DNA of 40,261 nucleotides from DASRDU01 sp035560235 (lineage in GTDB: Bacteria; Acidobacteriota; Blastocatellia; RBC074): positions 1-40,261 of the forward strand of contig DATMAG010000064.1 of NCBI GenBank assembly GCA_035560235.1, in the 5' to 3' direction. Below are positions 33,001 through 40,261 of this stretch, one piece after another (within the stretch, counting starts at the first letter, position 1; every line of letters begins with the position of its first letter). The translations under genes and the position numbers were made by a program. A model generated the notes under the pieces. The model was given only the letters and a program-made list of their open reading frames with translations. It had not been told where the DNA came from and ran no database searches.

Positions 33001-36000
33001 CTCGCTCAGGTTCTGCGACTGCCACGCGGTTGTGTTGTTGTCGGAGTTCACATCGAAATCACCGAACATCACAAACGAGCGGCCCCGGTCGAAGCGGGCA
33101 TAGAGTTTCGAGTTCGACTGCGCGTCCTCAAAGCGCGATGATGAATCGCCAAAGACCGGATAGACGCGGTCGAGCGGATCGAGCGCAAAGACGCGGTTGC
33201 GCCCTGCGGTGCGCGTCAGCGGGCGAAAGCTGTTGTAAGCGAGCGTCATCATCACCTGCTTCGGCAATGCGCCTTTGAAATAGAACTCGGTGTGCGTGCG
33301 ATAACTGCGATCATCGCCGCGCAGCGCAATGTCAGGCGCGGCGCTGCCGAATGAAGCTTCGGCAAGTCCGACCAGAAGCTGCGGGCGAACCTCAGGCATA
33401 ATCCGCACGCGACCCCGGCCCTGCACGTCACCGGCGCGGGCCACGATCTCGGCATTGCCCGGCGCGCCTTCGCCGATCAGTTGCAATGTCGCTTCGCCGT
33501 TTTCAATTGTCACGATCTGCTGCCGCGTTCCGGCTCCGGTCTGACTGCCTGATGCGGATTCGATGCCTTCACCGGCGAGCGACGGCGCGTTAAGGTTCGC
33601 GCTGTGCTTTGGCACTTCCGGCGTCTCGTCTCTTCTGCCGAGCAAACGACCGGCTGAGACTTCAACCGCGACCTGGCCGCTCATCGCCGGATTGCCCCAT
33701 TCATCAAAGGCCCTGATGCGCACCGTGGTCGCGTCGCGCCCGCCCGCTGAGATTTCATTTCTTTCGGTCACAATCTCGATGCGCTTTGCCGGGCCCGGCC
33801 CCATCACGTCCATTTCAACTGTGCGGCCAGGAGTGCCGTCTGGCGCGATGGCTGTGATCTTGAGATGATTCCTGCCGGGCCTGGCAAGCAGGCTGACGAA
33901 GACGAAGGTAGCAACCTTGTTTTTTCGATCAATCTCCTTCACGCCGATGTTCTTGTCAGACACGCGCGCGCCGTTGAGTTCGAGCGTAACCGTGTAATCC
34001 ATCGCCACGCGCGCGGCGACGCTGAGCGACGGCGCAAGGATGACTTCATTCGGTTCGGGCGAGAGTATTTTCAGATCGCCGGGCGCGACCGGCTCGATAT
34101 TTTCTGTCGCGGCTCGTTCATAAGTTCCGGCCCTGAGTCCCGCGCCGGTGCTGATCGTTTTGCGGCGCGGATTGTTTTCGACCGCGGGATTCGCCTTTGC
34201 TGATGCGGCCCGGCCCGCGTTCTTCGCTTCAACAGGTTCAGGGTCAGCGCCGCCATTGAGGTCGGTCACAGTGCTGCTGACGGGACTGGTGATCTTCAGC
34301 AGCGGAAAGTTGACGCGCAGCAGACCGCCGCCACCGAGCGGCGTGCGCAGCATGCGCGTCCAGCTTCGGCCCGATTTCAGGCCGTTTTCGTGCAGCGCGA
34401 AACCTTTCGGCACTGTCACCGGATCGAGCGAAACGACCGTTGCGCCTTCTTCGACCGAAGGGAAATTGAACATCCCCTGCGAATCGGTGATGACTGAAGT
34501 TCCGTTGTCGAGATAGACGCGCGCAGCGGCAACCGGACGTTCGCCTTTGTCAAAAAGGCCATTGCCGTTCGTGTCTTCAAAGACGCGCCCGATGATGACC
34601 TGCCGCATTGAAAAGACGCCCTGTCCGACGATGACCGGAGCTTTCGCGGGCGGCGTGGTGATGAGATCGCCCGATGGGTATTTGCCGGAACCGACGATTG
34701 AATTGACCTGTTCGCCGTCGCGGGCATTCGCGCCGATGCGCACGCGATAGGTGATCGTGACCCGTTCACCAGCGCCGATCTGACCGATGATGAATTTCAG
34801 TGTGCTGCCGCTGACTGCGGGTTCGATGGCATAGGCCGGGCTGCTGCCGACCTGAATGCGCGCTGTGCCGGGAATGAAGTTGAATGACGGCGGCAGCGTG
34901 TCGGTCAGCGTCAGATCGCTCAGCACAATCGAACTCGCGTTTCTGGCTTCGGCGCGGTAACTGATCATATCGCCGATCTGAATGTGCTGGCGGTCAGCGA
35001 TTTTAGAGAGTTCGAGCGTCGAAGGCTCGAAGACCGGAATGTTCATCACCAGCGCTGCGAGGTTATCGAGCGTGACCGGAACATTCGTCAGCCGGAAGCC
35101 GCCGCTCTGCGCGACGGGCTGCCCGTCAAGCGCTCTGATCGTGGCCGAGTAAAGATTGTTCGCGGTCGGGCGAATGGTGATTTCAAGCGTGCGCTGACGC
35201 CAGCCCTGCGCGCTGACGTTAAGGTAATAGACCGCCGGATTGTCAGCCGTGCCGAGCTGCGTCGGACTGAGCGCGAAATTGAACTGCCCCTGCTGATCAG
35301 TCAGAAACGGATTGGCATTCTGCTCGTTCGGTGCGAAACCAGTAGTCGCTGAAGTCGTCACCGGAATCGTCCCTTCGCGGTCGGTCGAAAGGACAACCTT
35401 CGCCCCGGCCACGCGCACGCTGCCTGCGCTGTAGCCCGCGTAAACCACGCCGTAAGGATTGATGACCGCAACAGTCTCGGTCGTTCTGACAGTCGTCCTG
35501 ATGTTCTCGCCGCTGACAGTGGCCGTATTGACTACACCGACGCCGGGAATCACGTTCTGATTCAGCCGCCCCTGGAAAGTGACGATGACTGTTTCATCAG
35601 GCGCGACGAGCGGCAGCCGCACTTCAAAGCGCTTGCCTGAGACTCTGCCTTCATCGCTGTCATCGGCGTCTGTCAGCGCGCGACTGCCGAGTTTGAGCGT
35701 GCCCGGCAGGTAATCGAGTTCCGTCGGCAGATCGTCAGCAAGCAGCACGTTGCGCGCGGGCACTGCGCCGCGATTGCGAAAGCTGACCGAATAATTGAGG
35801 ACGCTGCCAGCGGTGGTCGTCACGCGATCCTTGTTTTCGACCAGCTTCATCGGCGGCAGCGACGGGTTTTCAGGCGCGGTCAGCGAGACTGCCGAACCGA
35901 CGTTGTTGATGATCGTCCCCTTGTCCTGCGGCGCGCCGTTGGCCGTACCGGTCGCGGTTGATTTTGCAGTGATCGTCAGCGTCAGCGCCGTGCCGGATGA

Positions 36001-36486
36001 AATCGCTCCGGTGCTGACGGTCATCAGCACGCCGATGCACTCACCCGGTTGCAGCACAGGCGTGACAGTTGAGTTGAGCGTCACCGGCGTGTCACCGGCG
36101 CCGGGCAGCCCGTCACCATTCACATCGTAATTCAGCGCGGCCAGCGTGGACGGCGCGGCGACTTCAGCGCTGGTCAGCACGTAAGCGTCCGGCGTGTTGC
36201 CTGCATTGCAGATGCGAAAGACGCGGGTAATGCGATCATTCGGCGCGGCAATGCCTGTTGATTGCGTATCGTCAGGGGTGACGACGACTCCGGCGACAGG
36301 TTTGACCGTAAAGGTCACGGTCGGTGAGACGGCCTGGTAATCAGCGCCGGTGTCATCCCTGTAAGTTGCCCCGGCCTGATTGGTGATGGTGATTCCGGCG
36401 CTGCCGGTCTGCGCCTGAACTGCTGAAGCCAGCCACAGCGTCAGCACAATCGCACCGGCCATTCCCGCTTTGAGGATGCTGCTCAT
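30091..36486 (-). CDS. Giant DUF11/Ig/outer-membrane beta-barrel protein with C-terminal SPOR domain
   Basis: A 2131-residue envelope protein. Order: signal peptide 1-26; beta-sandwich 28-200 of the kind also opening the 719-residue neighbour; DUF11 at about 212-340; carboxypeptidase-like sandwich 343-460; second DUF11 485-615; SdrD-like B repeat 630-700 (IIGRVFEDTNGNGLFDKGERP, then VAAARVYLDNG); basic linker 740-800; two Ig-like domains 803-895 and 898-1035, the second invasin/Big_1-like (TTVRIRAFDEWGNPAMSGQVAVEV); a long run of amphipathic strands 1035-1948 read as an outer-membrane barrel; a Pro/Lys/Glu-rich linker 1949-2045; and a SPOR domain 2046-2131 (FTVQIGSHKRLADARRHAAYL; WYRVQSGRF). 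SPOR domains bind denuded peptidoglycan at division sites. Both ends of the barrel would then face the periplasm. I know no characterised protein with this order. Confidence 0.85.
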   Translation of the reverse strand: MSSILKAGMAGAIVLTLWLASAVQAQTGSAGITITNQAGATYRDDTGADYQAVSPTVTFTVKPVAGVVVTPDDTQSTGIAAPNDRITRVFRICNAGNTPDAYVLTSAEVAAPSTLAALNYDVNGDGLPGAGDTPVTLNSTVTPVLQPGECIGVLMTVSTGAISSGTALTLTITAKSTATGTANGAPQDKGTIINNVGSAVSLTAPENPSLPPMKLVENKDRVTTTAGSVLNYSVSFRNRGAVPARNVLLADDLPTELDYLPGTLKLGSRALTDADDSDEGRVSGKRFEVRLPLVAPDETVIVTFQGRLNQNVIPGVGVVNTATVSGENIRTTVRTTETVAVINPYGVVYAGYSAGSVRVAGAKVVLSTDREGTIPVTTSATTGFAPNEQNANPFLTDQQGQFNFALSPTQLGTADNPAVYYLNVSAQGWRQRTLEITIRPTANNLYSATIRALDGQPVAQSGGFRLTNVPVTLDNLAALVMNIPVFEPSTLELSKIADRQHIQIGDMISYRAEARNASSIVLSDLTLTDTLPPSFNFIPGTARIQVGSSPAYAIEPAVSGSTLKFIIGQIGAGERVTITYRVRIGANARDGEQVNSIVGSGKYPSGDLITTPPAKAPVIVGQGVFSMRQVIIGRVFEDTNGNGLFDKGERPVAAARVYLDNGTSVITDSQGMFNFPSVEEGATVVSLDPVTVPKGFALHENGLKSGRSWTRMLRTPLGGGGLLRVNFPLLKITSPVSSTVTDLNGGADPEPVEAKNAGRAASAKANPAVENNPRRKTISTGAGLRAGTYERAATENIEPVAPGDLKILSPEPNEVILAPSLSVAARVAMDYTVTLELNGARVSDKNIGVKEIDRKNKVATFVFVSLLARPGRNHLKITAIAPDGTPGRTVEMDVMGPGPAKRIEIVTERNEISAGGRDATTVRIRAFDEWGNPAMSGQVAVEVSAGRLLGRRDETPEVPKHSANLNAPSLAGEGIESASGSQTGAGTRQQIVTIENGEATLQLIGEGAPGNAEIVARAGDVQGRGRVRIMPEVRPQLLVGLAEASFGSAAPDIALRGDDRSYRTHTEFYFKGALPKQVMMTLAYNSFRPLTRTAGRNRVFALDPLDRVYPVFGDSSSRFEDAQSNSKLYARFDRGRSFVMFGDFDVNSDNNTTAWQSQNLSENLASSAIGNQALPANSANFGSGGPQLTGYQRRLTGVKLHLENARGDYLTATGARPDTAFARDVFPGRTFGLVQLSSTDIIQGSETVVLEVRDRRNPEIILSRQTLVRSVDYNLDPDLGVIFFMRPISTFDYALNLVQIVATYEHVAIGLSSAVYTARGAKAFEAAGLRVGSSFVNQRQDQFGPYYLGGVDLEQKLPFSGTLQFEWGMSRGRVASGGNLFFGGTGANTLDQEHNGNAFRAELRQPVNWREGVIQASFLKSDADYLNPFGSTVTPGTQRASIAFDLKPRSRSLMRFGFTDERHHTENFNNSRRTASIGWVESVHDKLRVSFGYDYRSFSDASGTALANAANNAANNPANNAAGSAAAPASFAGREVTSNLITVGAEYTPNDKLQLAVRREQNLSESDPSYPNQTTITAGYRLNSLAKIFFTQRLASQAITPVSDVMATGFGGLSSRRETAVGIETALGRYTSLNTRYQIDNGINGTDSFAVIGLINRLPVSRQISLDLGYERGMHLAGNGQSFNNASLGFTWQPNENFRSAARYELRDLNGFGQILTFGAAGKVTSSLTSLGRFQVARADFQGRGNLTINGIAALAWRPLESDRTALLFSYNHRTFEQSAQRGFDATRDRADIVSTDGLFQATRRLELYGRFALKFSENGRADVPLAATLTMLGQGRAEFRFARYFDLAGEARTLWQPSNSSQRNSLGAELGFWALSDLRFGLGYNFTRATEPTYFGGVSPAGSFTQRRGVYFVISSKLSNMFNLFGTSRDGLVTMDEAQTHEYLAQNFDPKQKEPQHKPRTAEPKPQAKPLMTATEPDEAEAKEKISELPPVQTARTQRTTIIAAQPPVPAVSAIQDAAEVPVKPVVPEVRRNEAGGVILNAMELSFTVQIGSHKRLADARRHAAYLKEFGIEARIVKAEVPGRGLWYRVQSGRFSTLDEAGNYGAKLKEKGALVNFVIADFQTTDPISR

Positions 36487-36504
36487 GCTTTTTTATCATC
36501 ACAG

Positions 36505-36608
36505 CATTCTCCATTCTTCATTCTCCATTCTCCATTATTCGGCAGAAGGGCGCGTCGCCACCGCTCGTTGCGGAATAATGGAGAATGGAGAATGAAGAAT
36601 GGAGAATG
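36505..36608. repeat. Long perfect hairpin of GGAGAAT heptamers
   Basis: Arms 36505-36540 and 36573-36608 are perfect 36-base inverted copies built from ATTCTCC/ATTCTTC heptamers; the loop is 32 bases. It lies between the 719-residue and 2131-residue surface protein genes and would strongly affect readthrough between them. Its design matches the 4021-4118 hairpin but the heptamer sequence is different. Confidence 0.9.
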
Positions 36609-36619
36609 TTTTCCGGCCA

Positions 36620-38779
36620 TCATTTGATTCGGCGCTTGAAAGTGAGCGTGCCCGACTGGCCAGGCGCAAGGCTGCCCGGAACTGTGTCCACGAGTCGGGT
36701 ATCGCTGTTGCTGTACACAATCACGCCGCTGCGGCTGTCTGTTTCTGAACTCGCCACGCGATCAGTCGTCGCGCCCCAGTTGTTCGGAGCCGCGTTGCCG
36801 TCTTCAGTGATGACCAGACTGCTCGCTGAAAGCGAAACGCTGCCGACGCCGCCGGTGGTGGCTTTGGCGATGTTGGTGTAAGTGATCGTGTAGGTGATCT
36901 CAGCGCCGGGCACCGGATCTGTTGCGCTGCCTTTGGTCGTGTCGGTATTGCTGATCGTTGCGGTCTTCGCCAGCCTGACGAAGCCGACGTAAACAATATC
37001 TGTAGTCAGATTCGTCGCTGCCGGTGTCGCGCCCGATGTGGCCAGCAGCTTGACGCTGTAGCCGCCGTCTTCAGTCGCCGTGCCTGCGCTCGCGGTCGGC
37101 AGCACAGTCGTTCCGGCAGGCACGGTCACTGTCACCGTGTAATCAGCCGTCCCGCCGTAACTGACCGGCACTGACAGCGTATCGTTCGGATTGGAAGATG
37201 TGATGGTCACGCTGCTGCCGCCACCGGCGGCAGTAGCCAGGGTAACGCTCGCTCCGGCGGGCAGGCTTGAAAACAGACTCGCGGCGTTCTGAATCTTTAT
37301 GGTGTATGTGTCGTTGCCCGTGCCGGTGTTCTGCAGCGTATTGGTGAAGGCGACAGTATTGACGGCGGTGCTGACTGAACCCGGCGCGACGTTGATGCCG
37401 ACGTTTGCGCCTTTGGCGGTGAAATCGCTGCTCGTTGTGCCGTCAGGCCCGGTCGCTCCGGCATTGCCTGCGACTCCGTTCAGCACGTTGCCTGAAGTGG
37501 TCAGCGTCGTCGGCTGTCTGAAGCCTTTGCCGGTGACTGCCGGACTGCCCGACGCAGGCTCATCGAAATCAGCGTTGCCGTCGCCATTGCCAGGCGTTGA
37601 ATCGCCCGACTGATCGGTAATCACGACCGGCGTGGTCGCGTTGTTTTTTGCAAACGCATCGGCAATCGCGTAGATCGGCGTCGAGGTGTTGACGCCGCTG
37701 CTCGCCACAGTCACGGTGAATGAGATGGCAGAGGCCGGGCCGCACGCGCCTGCGGCAAGCGTGTCACCGACCTTGAAGGCGATGCGTCTGACTGTTGAGA
37801 GATCAGCGGGCGCAGTGTTCGACCACGTGGCTGAAACCGGCGTGGTCGTGAGCGGATCGGTTGAATAGAGCGTCTGCAGCGACCCGGTGAAACTCTGCCC
37901 GCTCGTCAGTGAGGTACCGACCGGAATCGGAAAAACTATGAACACGCCCGAATATGCGCCCAGGTTCATCGCCTGCGCGGTCGCTGTCGGCGCGGTCGCG
38001 GTGTTGCAGACCTGCGTGCTGTAAGTGATCGTGCCGCCCAGTGCGACCGGCCCTGCCGGAACGGTCAGATCAACGCGCAGCATGGCGTCGCCGACGACCT
38101 GAAAATCATACGACCCCTTCGCCTCGCGCTGTCCGTTGGCGACCGGAGTGCCGCTCACTGTGGTCAGCGCGGTCTTTACCGTATTCGCGGTTGAGTCAGC
38201 GGCCTGATTGTCGTAAGCAGGGCCGCCAGTGCTCGCGTCACCGAGCGAGACTGAAACTGATCCGGTGGTCGTCGTGCCTTCGACTTCGACCAGCACGGTG
38301 AGCGTTCCGCCGTTGGCGGCGAGACTCGATGAAGTCACACCCGCGAGGATGTTCGTATCGCCCGCGTCAATCGCTCCGGCAGTCGTGCCGCTGTCAATCA
38401 CGGCGCGCTTGACGGTCACTGATCCGGTGCCGCTGACGACGATGCCGCCGCCGCTCGGAAAGATCACGCCCTGCGCGAAGTTGCCGGAGTTTCTGACGGT
38501 GAAGGTGAGCAGCTTCGTCTCTCCCGCGACGATGCTCGCGGTTGATCCGGCATCAGGCGTGACTTCGAGCGCGGCAACGTAGGCAACCGTGACCGTGACA
38601 GTGTTGGAAGAGGCGCTGTAACTGTTCGTCCCGTCCGAATACGTAATCGAAGCCTGATTGCTGATGACCGTGCCGCCCGAAGTCTGCGCGTAAACGTGGA
38701 CGCCTGCGCTCAGAATCACGGCGCTGAGCGCGATCAGGCCTGATGCAATGCGGCCTGCGAGTTTTCCTGAATTTCTCAT
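36620..38779 (-). CDS. Secreted DUF11 repeat protein
   Basis: A 719-residue exported protein with a signal peptide at 1-32 (IALSAVILSAGVHVYAQ). The first domain (GGTVISNQASITYSDGTNSYSASSNTVTVTV) is the same type as the start of the 2131-residue protein. Several beta-sandwiches follow: a segment near 215-370 with LRVDLTVPAGPVALGGTITYSTQVCN, one near 450-600, and a final DUF11-like domain near 610-719 (RLAKTATISNTD, ITYTITYTNIAKA, then GQSGTLTFKRRIK at the end). An acidic stretch (GDSTPGNGDGNADFDEP) could bind calcium. Composition is Thr/Ser/Gly/Ala-rich, usual for surface proteins. ATG 38779 has AGAAG nine bases upstream. It shares strand and spacing with the rest of the locus. Confidence 0.85.
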   Translation of the reverse strand: MRNSGKLAGRIASGLIALSAVILSAGVHVYAQTSGGTVISNQASITYSDGTNSYSASSNTVTVTVAYVAALEVTPDAGSTASIVAGETKLLTFTVRNSGNFAQGVIFPSGGGIVVSGTGSVTVKRAVIDSGTTAGAIDAGDTNILAGVTSSSLAANGGTLTVLVEVEGTTTTGSVSVSLGDASTGGPAYDNQAADSTANTVKTALTTVSGTPVANGQREAKGSYDFQVVGDAMLRVDLTVPAGPVALGGTITYSTQVCNTATAPTATAQAMNLGAYSGVFIVFPIPVGTSLTSGQSFTGSLQTLYSTDPLTTTPVSATWSNTAPADLSTVRRIAFKVGDTLAAGACGPASAISFTVTVASSGVNTSTPIYAIADAFAKNNATTPVVITDQSGDSTPGNGDGNADFDEPASGSPAVTGKGFRQPTTLTTSGNVLNGVAGNAGATGPDGTTSSDFTAKGANVGINVAPGSVSTAVNTVAFTNTLQNTGTGNDTYTIKIQNAASLFSSLPAGASVTLATAAGGGSSVTITSSNPNDTLSVPVSYGGTADYTVTVTVPAGTTVLPTASAGTATEDGGYSVKLLATSGATPAATNLTTDIVYVGFVRLAKTATISNTDTTKGSATDPVPGAEITYTITYTNIAKATTGGVGSVSLSASSLVITEDGNAAPNNWGATTDRVASSETDSRSGVIVYSNSDTRLVDTVPGSLAPGQSGTLTFKRRIK

Positions 38780-38809
38780 TGTTGCTTCTGTTGAGCTGCG
38801 TGACGGGTG

Positions 38810-39316
38810 TTATCTGACCTGCACCTGGTATGTGACGGTGGCCGTTGCGCCGGGCGGAAGCGGTTCGCTGAGTTCACAGCGCACCTGCGTATACATTGAG
38901 GCCGGAGCCGGAACCTGTCTGATCGTTCCGTCCGGCTGCCGCTGTTCGATCATCGGCGCGGCGTGAAAAGTTTTGCCGCCATCAATGCTGTAAACAATGC
39001 GCGCGCTGCCATCCGCGCGGGCTGAGCCGATGACATAGACCGTGCCCTGCGGAATGCCCGTCGAGGAACTCAGAGCAAGCGCAGGAGCGGTTCCGGCATT
39101 CTGCGCGATGACGGCATAACTGATGATTTCGCCTGGACTGATCAGCCCGGCCTCTTCGAGCGGGACACTTTTATCGCCCCGCTGCACCGTGCCGGTGAGC
39201 GAGAGTTTCACGTCCGGGCGCGCGGTTGTGCGGGCTGTGACGACAATGGCTCCGGCTGCGACAAGGCACACGCAGAGCAGAAAGACACGTCTCTGATTGA
39301 GGTAAATCCGGTTCAT
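38810..39316 (-). CDS. Small secreted DUF11-like protein
   Basis: A 168-residue exported protein: hydrophobic signal segment at about 8-28 (RRVFLLCVCLVAAGAIVVTA), then one DUF11-like sandwich (VKLSLTGTVQRGDKSVPLEEAGLISPGEIISYAVIAQNAGTAPALAL...) ending PLPPGATATVTYQVQVR. ATG 39316 is preferred because it places the hydrophobic segment at the N-terminus; the frame extends to 39424 without family-like sequence. The gap to the 719-residue gene is 30 bases, so the two are in one operon. The insert IDGGKTFHAAPMIEQRQPDGTIRQVPAP between strands is unusual for the family. Confidence 0.8.
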   Translation of the reverse strand: MNRIYLNQRRVFLLCVCLVAAGAIVVTARTTARPDVKLSLTGTVQRGDKSVPLEEAGLISPGEIISYAVIAQNAGTAPALALSSSTGIPQGTVYVIGSARADGSARIVYSIDGGKTFHAAPMIEQRQPDGTIRQVPAPASMYTQVRCELSEPLPPGATATVTYQVQVR

Positions 39317-39677
39317 AACTTTCACGCAGGGCTGCTTTGCTGATTGTGGTGACAGGACGGAAACGCACAGACACACTTCGCCACTGGCGAATGAATGCAC
39401 AGCTTCAGGCAGGAGCGATGGCAACAGATGTGCCGCTCCATTCCCTTTCTGAGAATGAAGGACGTGGCAGGAAGAACAGAGACTGCCTCAGCGTGAATGC
39501 TGCGGCCTGATCCCTTTGTTTTTCAGGCGCTCAGGCCTCGGTGAGCGAGGCCGTCAAATCAGGCACATCAGTGAATCAATGTCAGCGGCGCTGCTGAACC
39601 AGGGCGTGAGGAGTGCCGGTTTTATGGCAATCGCGACAACCTCGCCGTCTGATTGTCGGATAACCGTCAGCCGGTCT
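39317..39677. other. Intergenic leader with hairpins
   Basis: This stretch separates the partial DUF11 gene from the small one. It contains most of a candidate 50-residue ORF (39554-39706), a perfect seven-base hairpin at 39534-39552 just after that ORF's stop, and a second six-base hairpin (39505-39510 with 39523-39528). I searched by eye for a cyclic-di-GMP riboswitch and saw none. A promoter for the downstream genes probably lies here but was not identified. Confidence 0.4.
39534..39552 (-). terminator. Hairpin after small ORF, possible terminator
   Basis: Minus-strand GGCCTCG-CTCAC-CGAGGCC forms a perfect seven-base stem starting two bases after the small ORF's stop codon. An A-rich run, not a T-run, follows, so termination is uncertain. 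Confidence 0.35.
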
Positions 39678-39706
39678 TCACCTGATGCGCGCTGTGAATG
39701 AAGCAT
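39554..39706 (-). CDS. Possible small ORF overlapping the end of the DUF11 gene
   Basis: A minus-strand ORF of 50 codons starts at ATG 39706, inside the end of the DUF11 gene in another frame, and stops at 39554. The peptide reads like coding sequence (SGEDRLTVIRQSDGEVVAIA then IKPALLTPWFSSAADIDSLM) and no family is recognised. A hairpin lies directly after the stop. No clear ribosome binding site was seen; reinitiation after the DUF11 stop could serve. It may also be chance or a gene remnant. Confidence 0.35.
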   Translation of the reverse strand: MLHSQRASGEDRLTVIRQSDGEVVAIAIKPALLTPWFSSAADIDSLMCLI

Positions 39707-40261
39707 TGCCGGTGTTGTTCGGCGCGGTCTGGCTGAGATTGCCCGCGCTCACGCGCCAGCGGATATTCGTCACGCTGCGGTCATAGCCCGCAGGCGCGCC
39801 GCCGCCGCCGCTTGTCGGAGTGTAGCTCCACGTACTGCCGTTGTTGTTCGAGTATTCGACCACAACCGTCAGCCCGGCGGGAAACGTGGATGCTGCCGAG
39901 CCGGTCTTGAAATCGGTACTGGCCGGAATCTGATCGGAGATGATCAGGCTGCGCGCCGCTGCGCCGCCGGTGTTGGTGAAGGTGATTGTATAAGTCAGAT
40001 CGGTGCCTGGAATCTGCGATCCGGCGGGCGAGACGCTCTTGCTCAGGCTGAGCTGCGGAATGCAGGATGCGCCGCCGTCAATGCCGGGGATGTTGCTTTC
40101 AGTCACCGGACTGTTGATGCCGAGACCGGCATTGCCCGTCGCTCCGTAATAATCAGCGGCTGTCGTCGTCACGCCGCCCGCGCCGCCGCTGACATCAATC
40201 GTCGCGCCGCCCGATTGCACAATGAATCCGCCGCCGCCGCCGCCGCCAGGCCCGTGCCGGT
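39678..40261 (-). CDS. DUF11 surface protein, partial (5' end beyond right edge)
   Basis: The last 193 or so residues of an exported-type protein; the frame continues past 40261 without a start. It begins with a glycine run (GHGPGGGGGGGFIVQSGG) encoded by GGC repeats, then TIDVSGGAGG, a segment of the low-complexity beta type seen in large surface proteins. A DUF11 domain follows (LSLSKSVSPAGSQIPGTDLTY, ITFTNTGGAAARSLIISDQIPASTDF) and the terminal module YDRSVTNIRWRVSAGNLSQT through SFTARIR. That module is paralogous to the end of the protein at 28453. The GTG at 40220 is not a credible start. It is the most upstream visible gene of the locus. Confidence 0.8.
   Translation of the reverse strand, partial: RHGPGGGGGGGFIVQSGGATIDVSGGAGGVTTTAADYYGATGNAGLGINSPVTESNIPGIDGGASCIPQLSLSKSVSPAGSQIPGTDLTYTITFTNTGGAAARSLIISDQIPASTDFKTGSAASTFPAGLTVVVEYSNNNGSTWSYTPTSGGGGAPAGYDRSVTNIRWRVSAGNLSQTAPNNTGNASFTARIR

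Noticed and set aside
39317..39553. Possible cyclic-di-GMP riboswitch upstream of surface-protein genes
   Set aside because: The conserved core of GEMM-type riboswitches could not be found on the minus strand.

Overview
The window looks like a piece of an Acidobacteriota chromosome, probably a Blastocatellia/Pyrinomonadales-type lineage. This is inferred from gene content: an Oar-like TonB-dependent receptor with an N-terminal carboxypeptidase-like domain, bacillithiol genes (bshA, bshB1), a secreted VWA protein of the type common in that phylum, many large secreted DUF11 proteins, and GC near 60%. No rRNA, tRNA or CRISPR array was seen.

Layout. 1-1552: an AGE-family sugar epimerase followed on the same strand by the first 28 codons of a sugar acyltransferase, cut off by what looks like an insertion-sequence end at position 139. 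1626-4187: a Uma2-like gene whose start is missing, an argininosuccinate-lyase family gene, and a nested palindromic repeat. 4188-11395: Oar-like receptor, bshA, bshB1 and a hydantoinase/oxoprolinase, all on the minus strand. 11396-15091: three secreted proteins on the plus strand, the last with a VWA domain, then a convergent STAS protein. 15780-19380: O-methyltransferase, two adjacent PLP-dependent threonine/serine lyases, and accD behind a near-consensus sigma-70 promoter. 19578-20132: two small genes. 20143-23459: a minus-strand envelope/repair operon (Nudix, lipoprotein MsrA, PlsC, CPBP protease, small basic protein). 23935-25616: a small secreted protein, a perfect terminator hairpin, and a DUF5009-type membrane acyltransferase.

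25741-27591 is a lower-GC insert: an AAA/ABC-type ATPase translationally coupled to a TOPRIM-like protein, an arrangement like known abortive-infection pairs. It sits against the last 34 codons of a CoA-transferase gene whose body is gone, which suggests a recombination junction. A perfect 20-bp palindrome lies nearby at the end of a GNAT gene.

28453-40261 is one long minus-strand surface-protein locus. A 2131-residue protein combines DUF11, SdrD-like and Ig-like domains, a predicted outer-membrane beta barrel and a C-terminal SPOR domain. It is flanked by four secreted DUF11 proteins, two of which end in the same paralogous module. This is the best candidate for an undescribed system in the window.

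Several intergenic regions hold seven-base-period repeats of different sequence, some folded into long perfect hairpins (4021-4118 and 36505-36608). Everything here was read by eye; family names come from motif recognition, not from searches.
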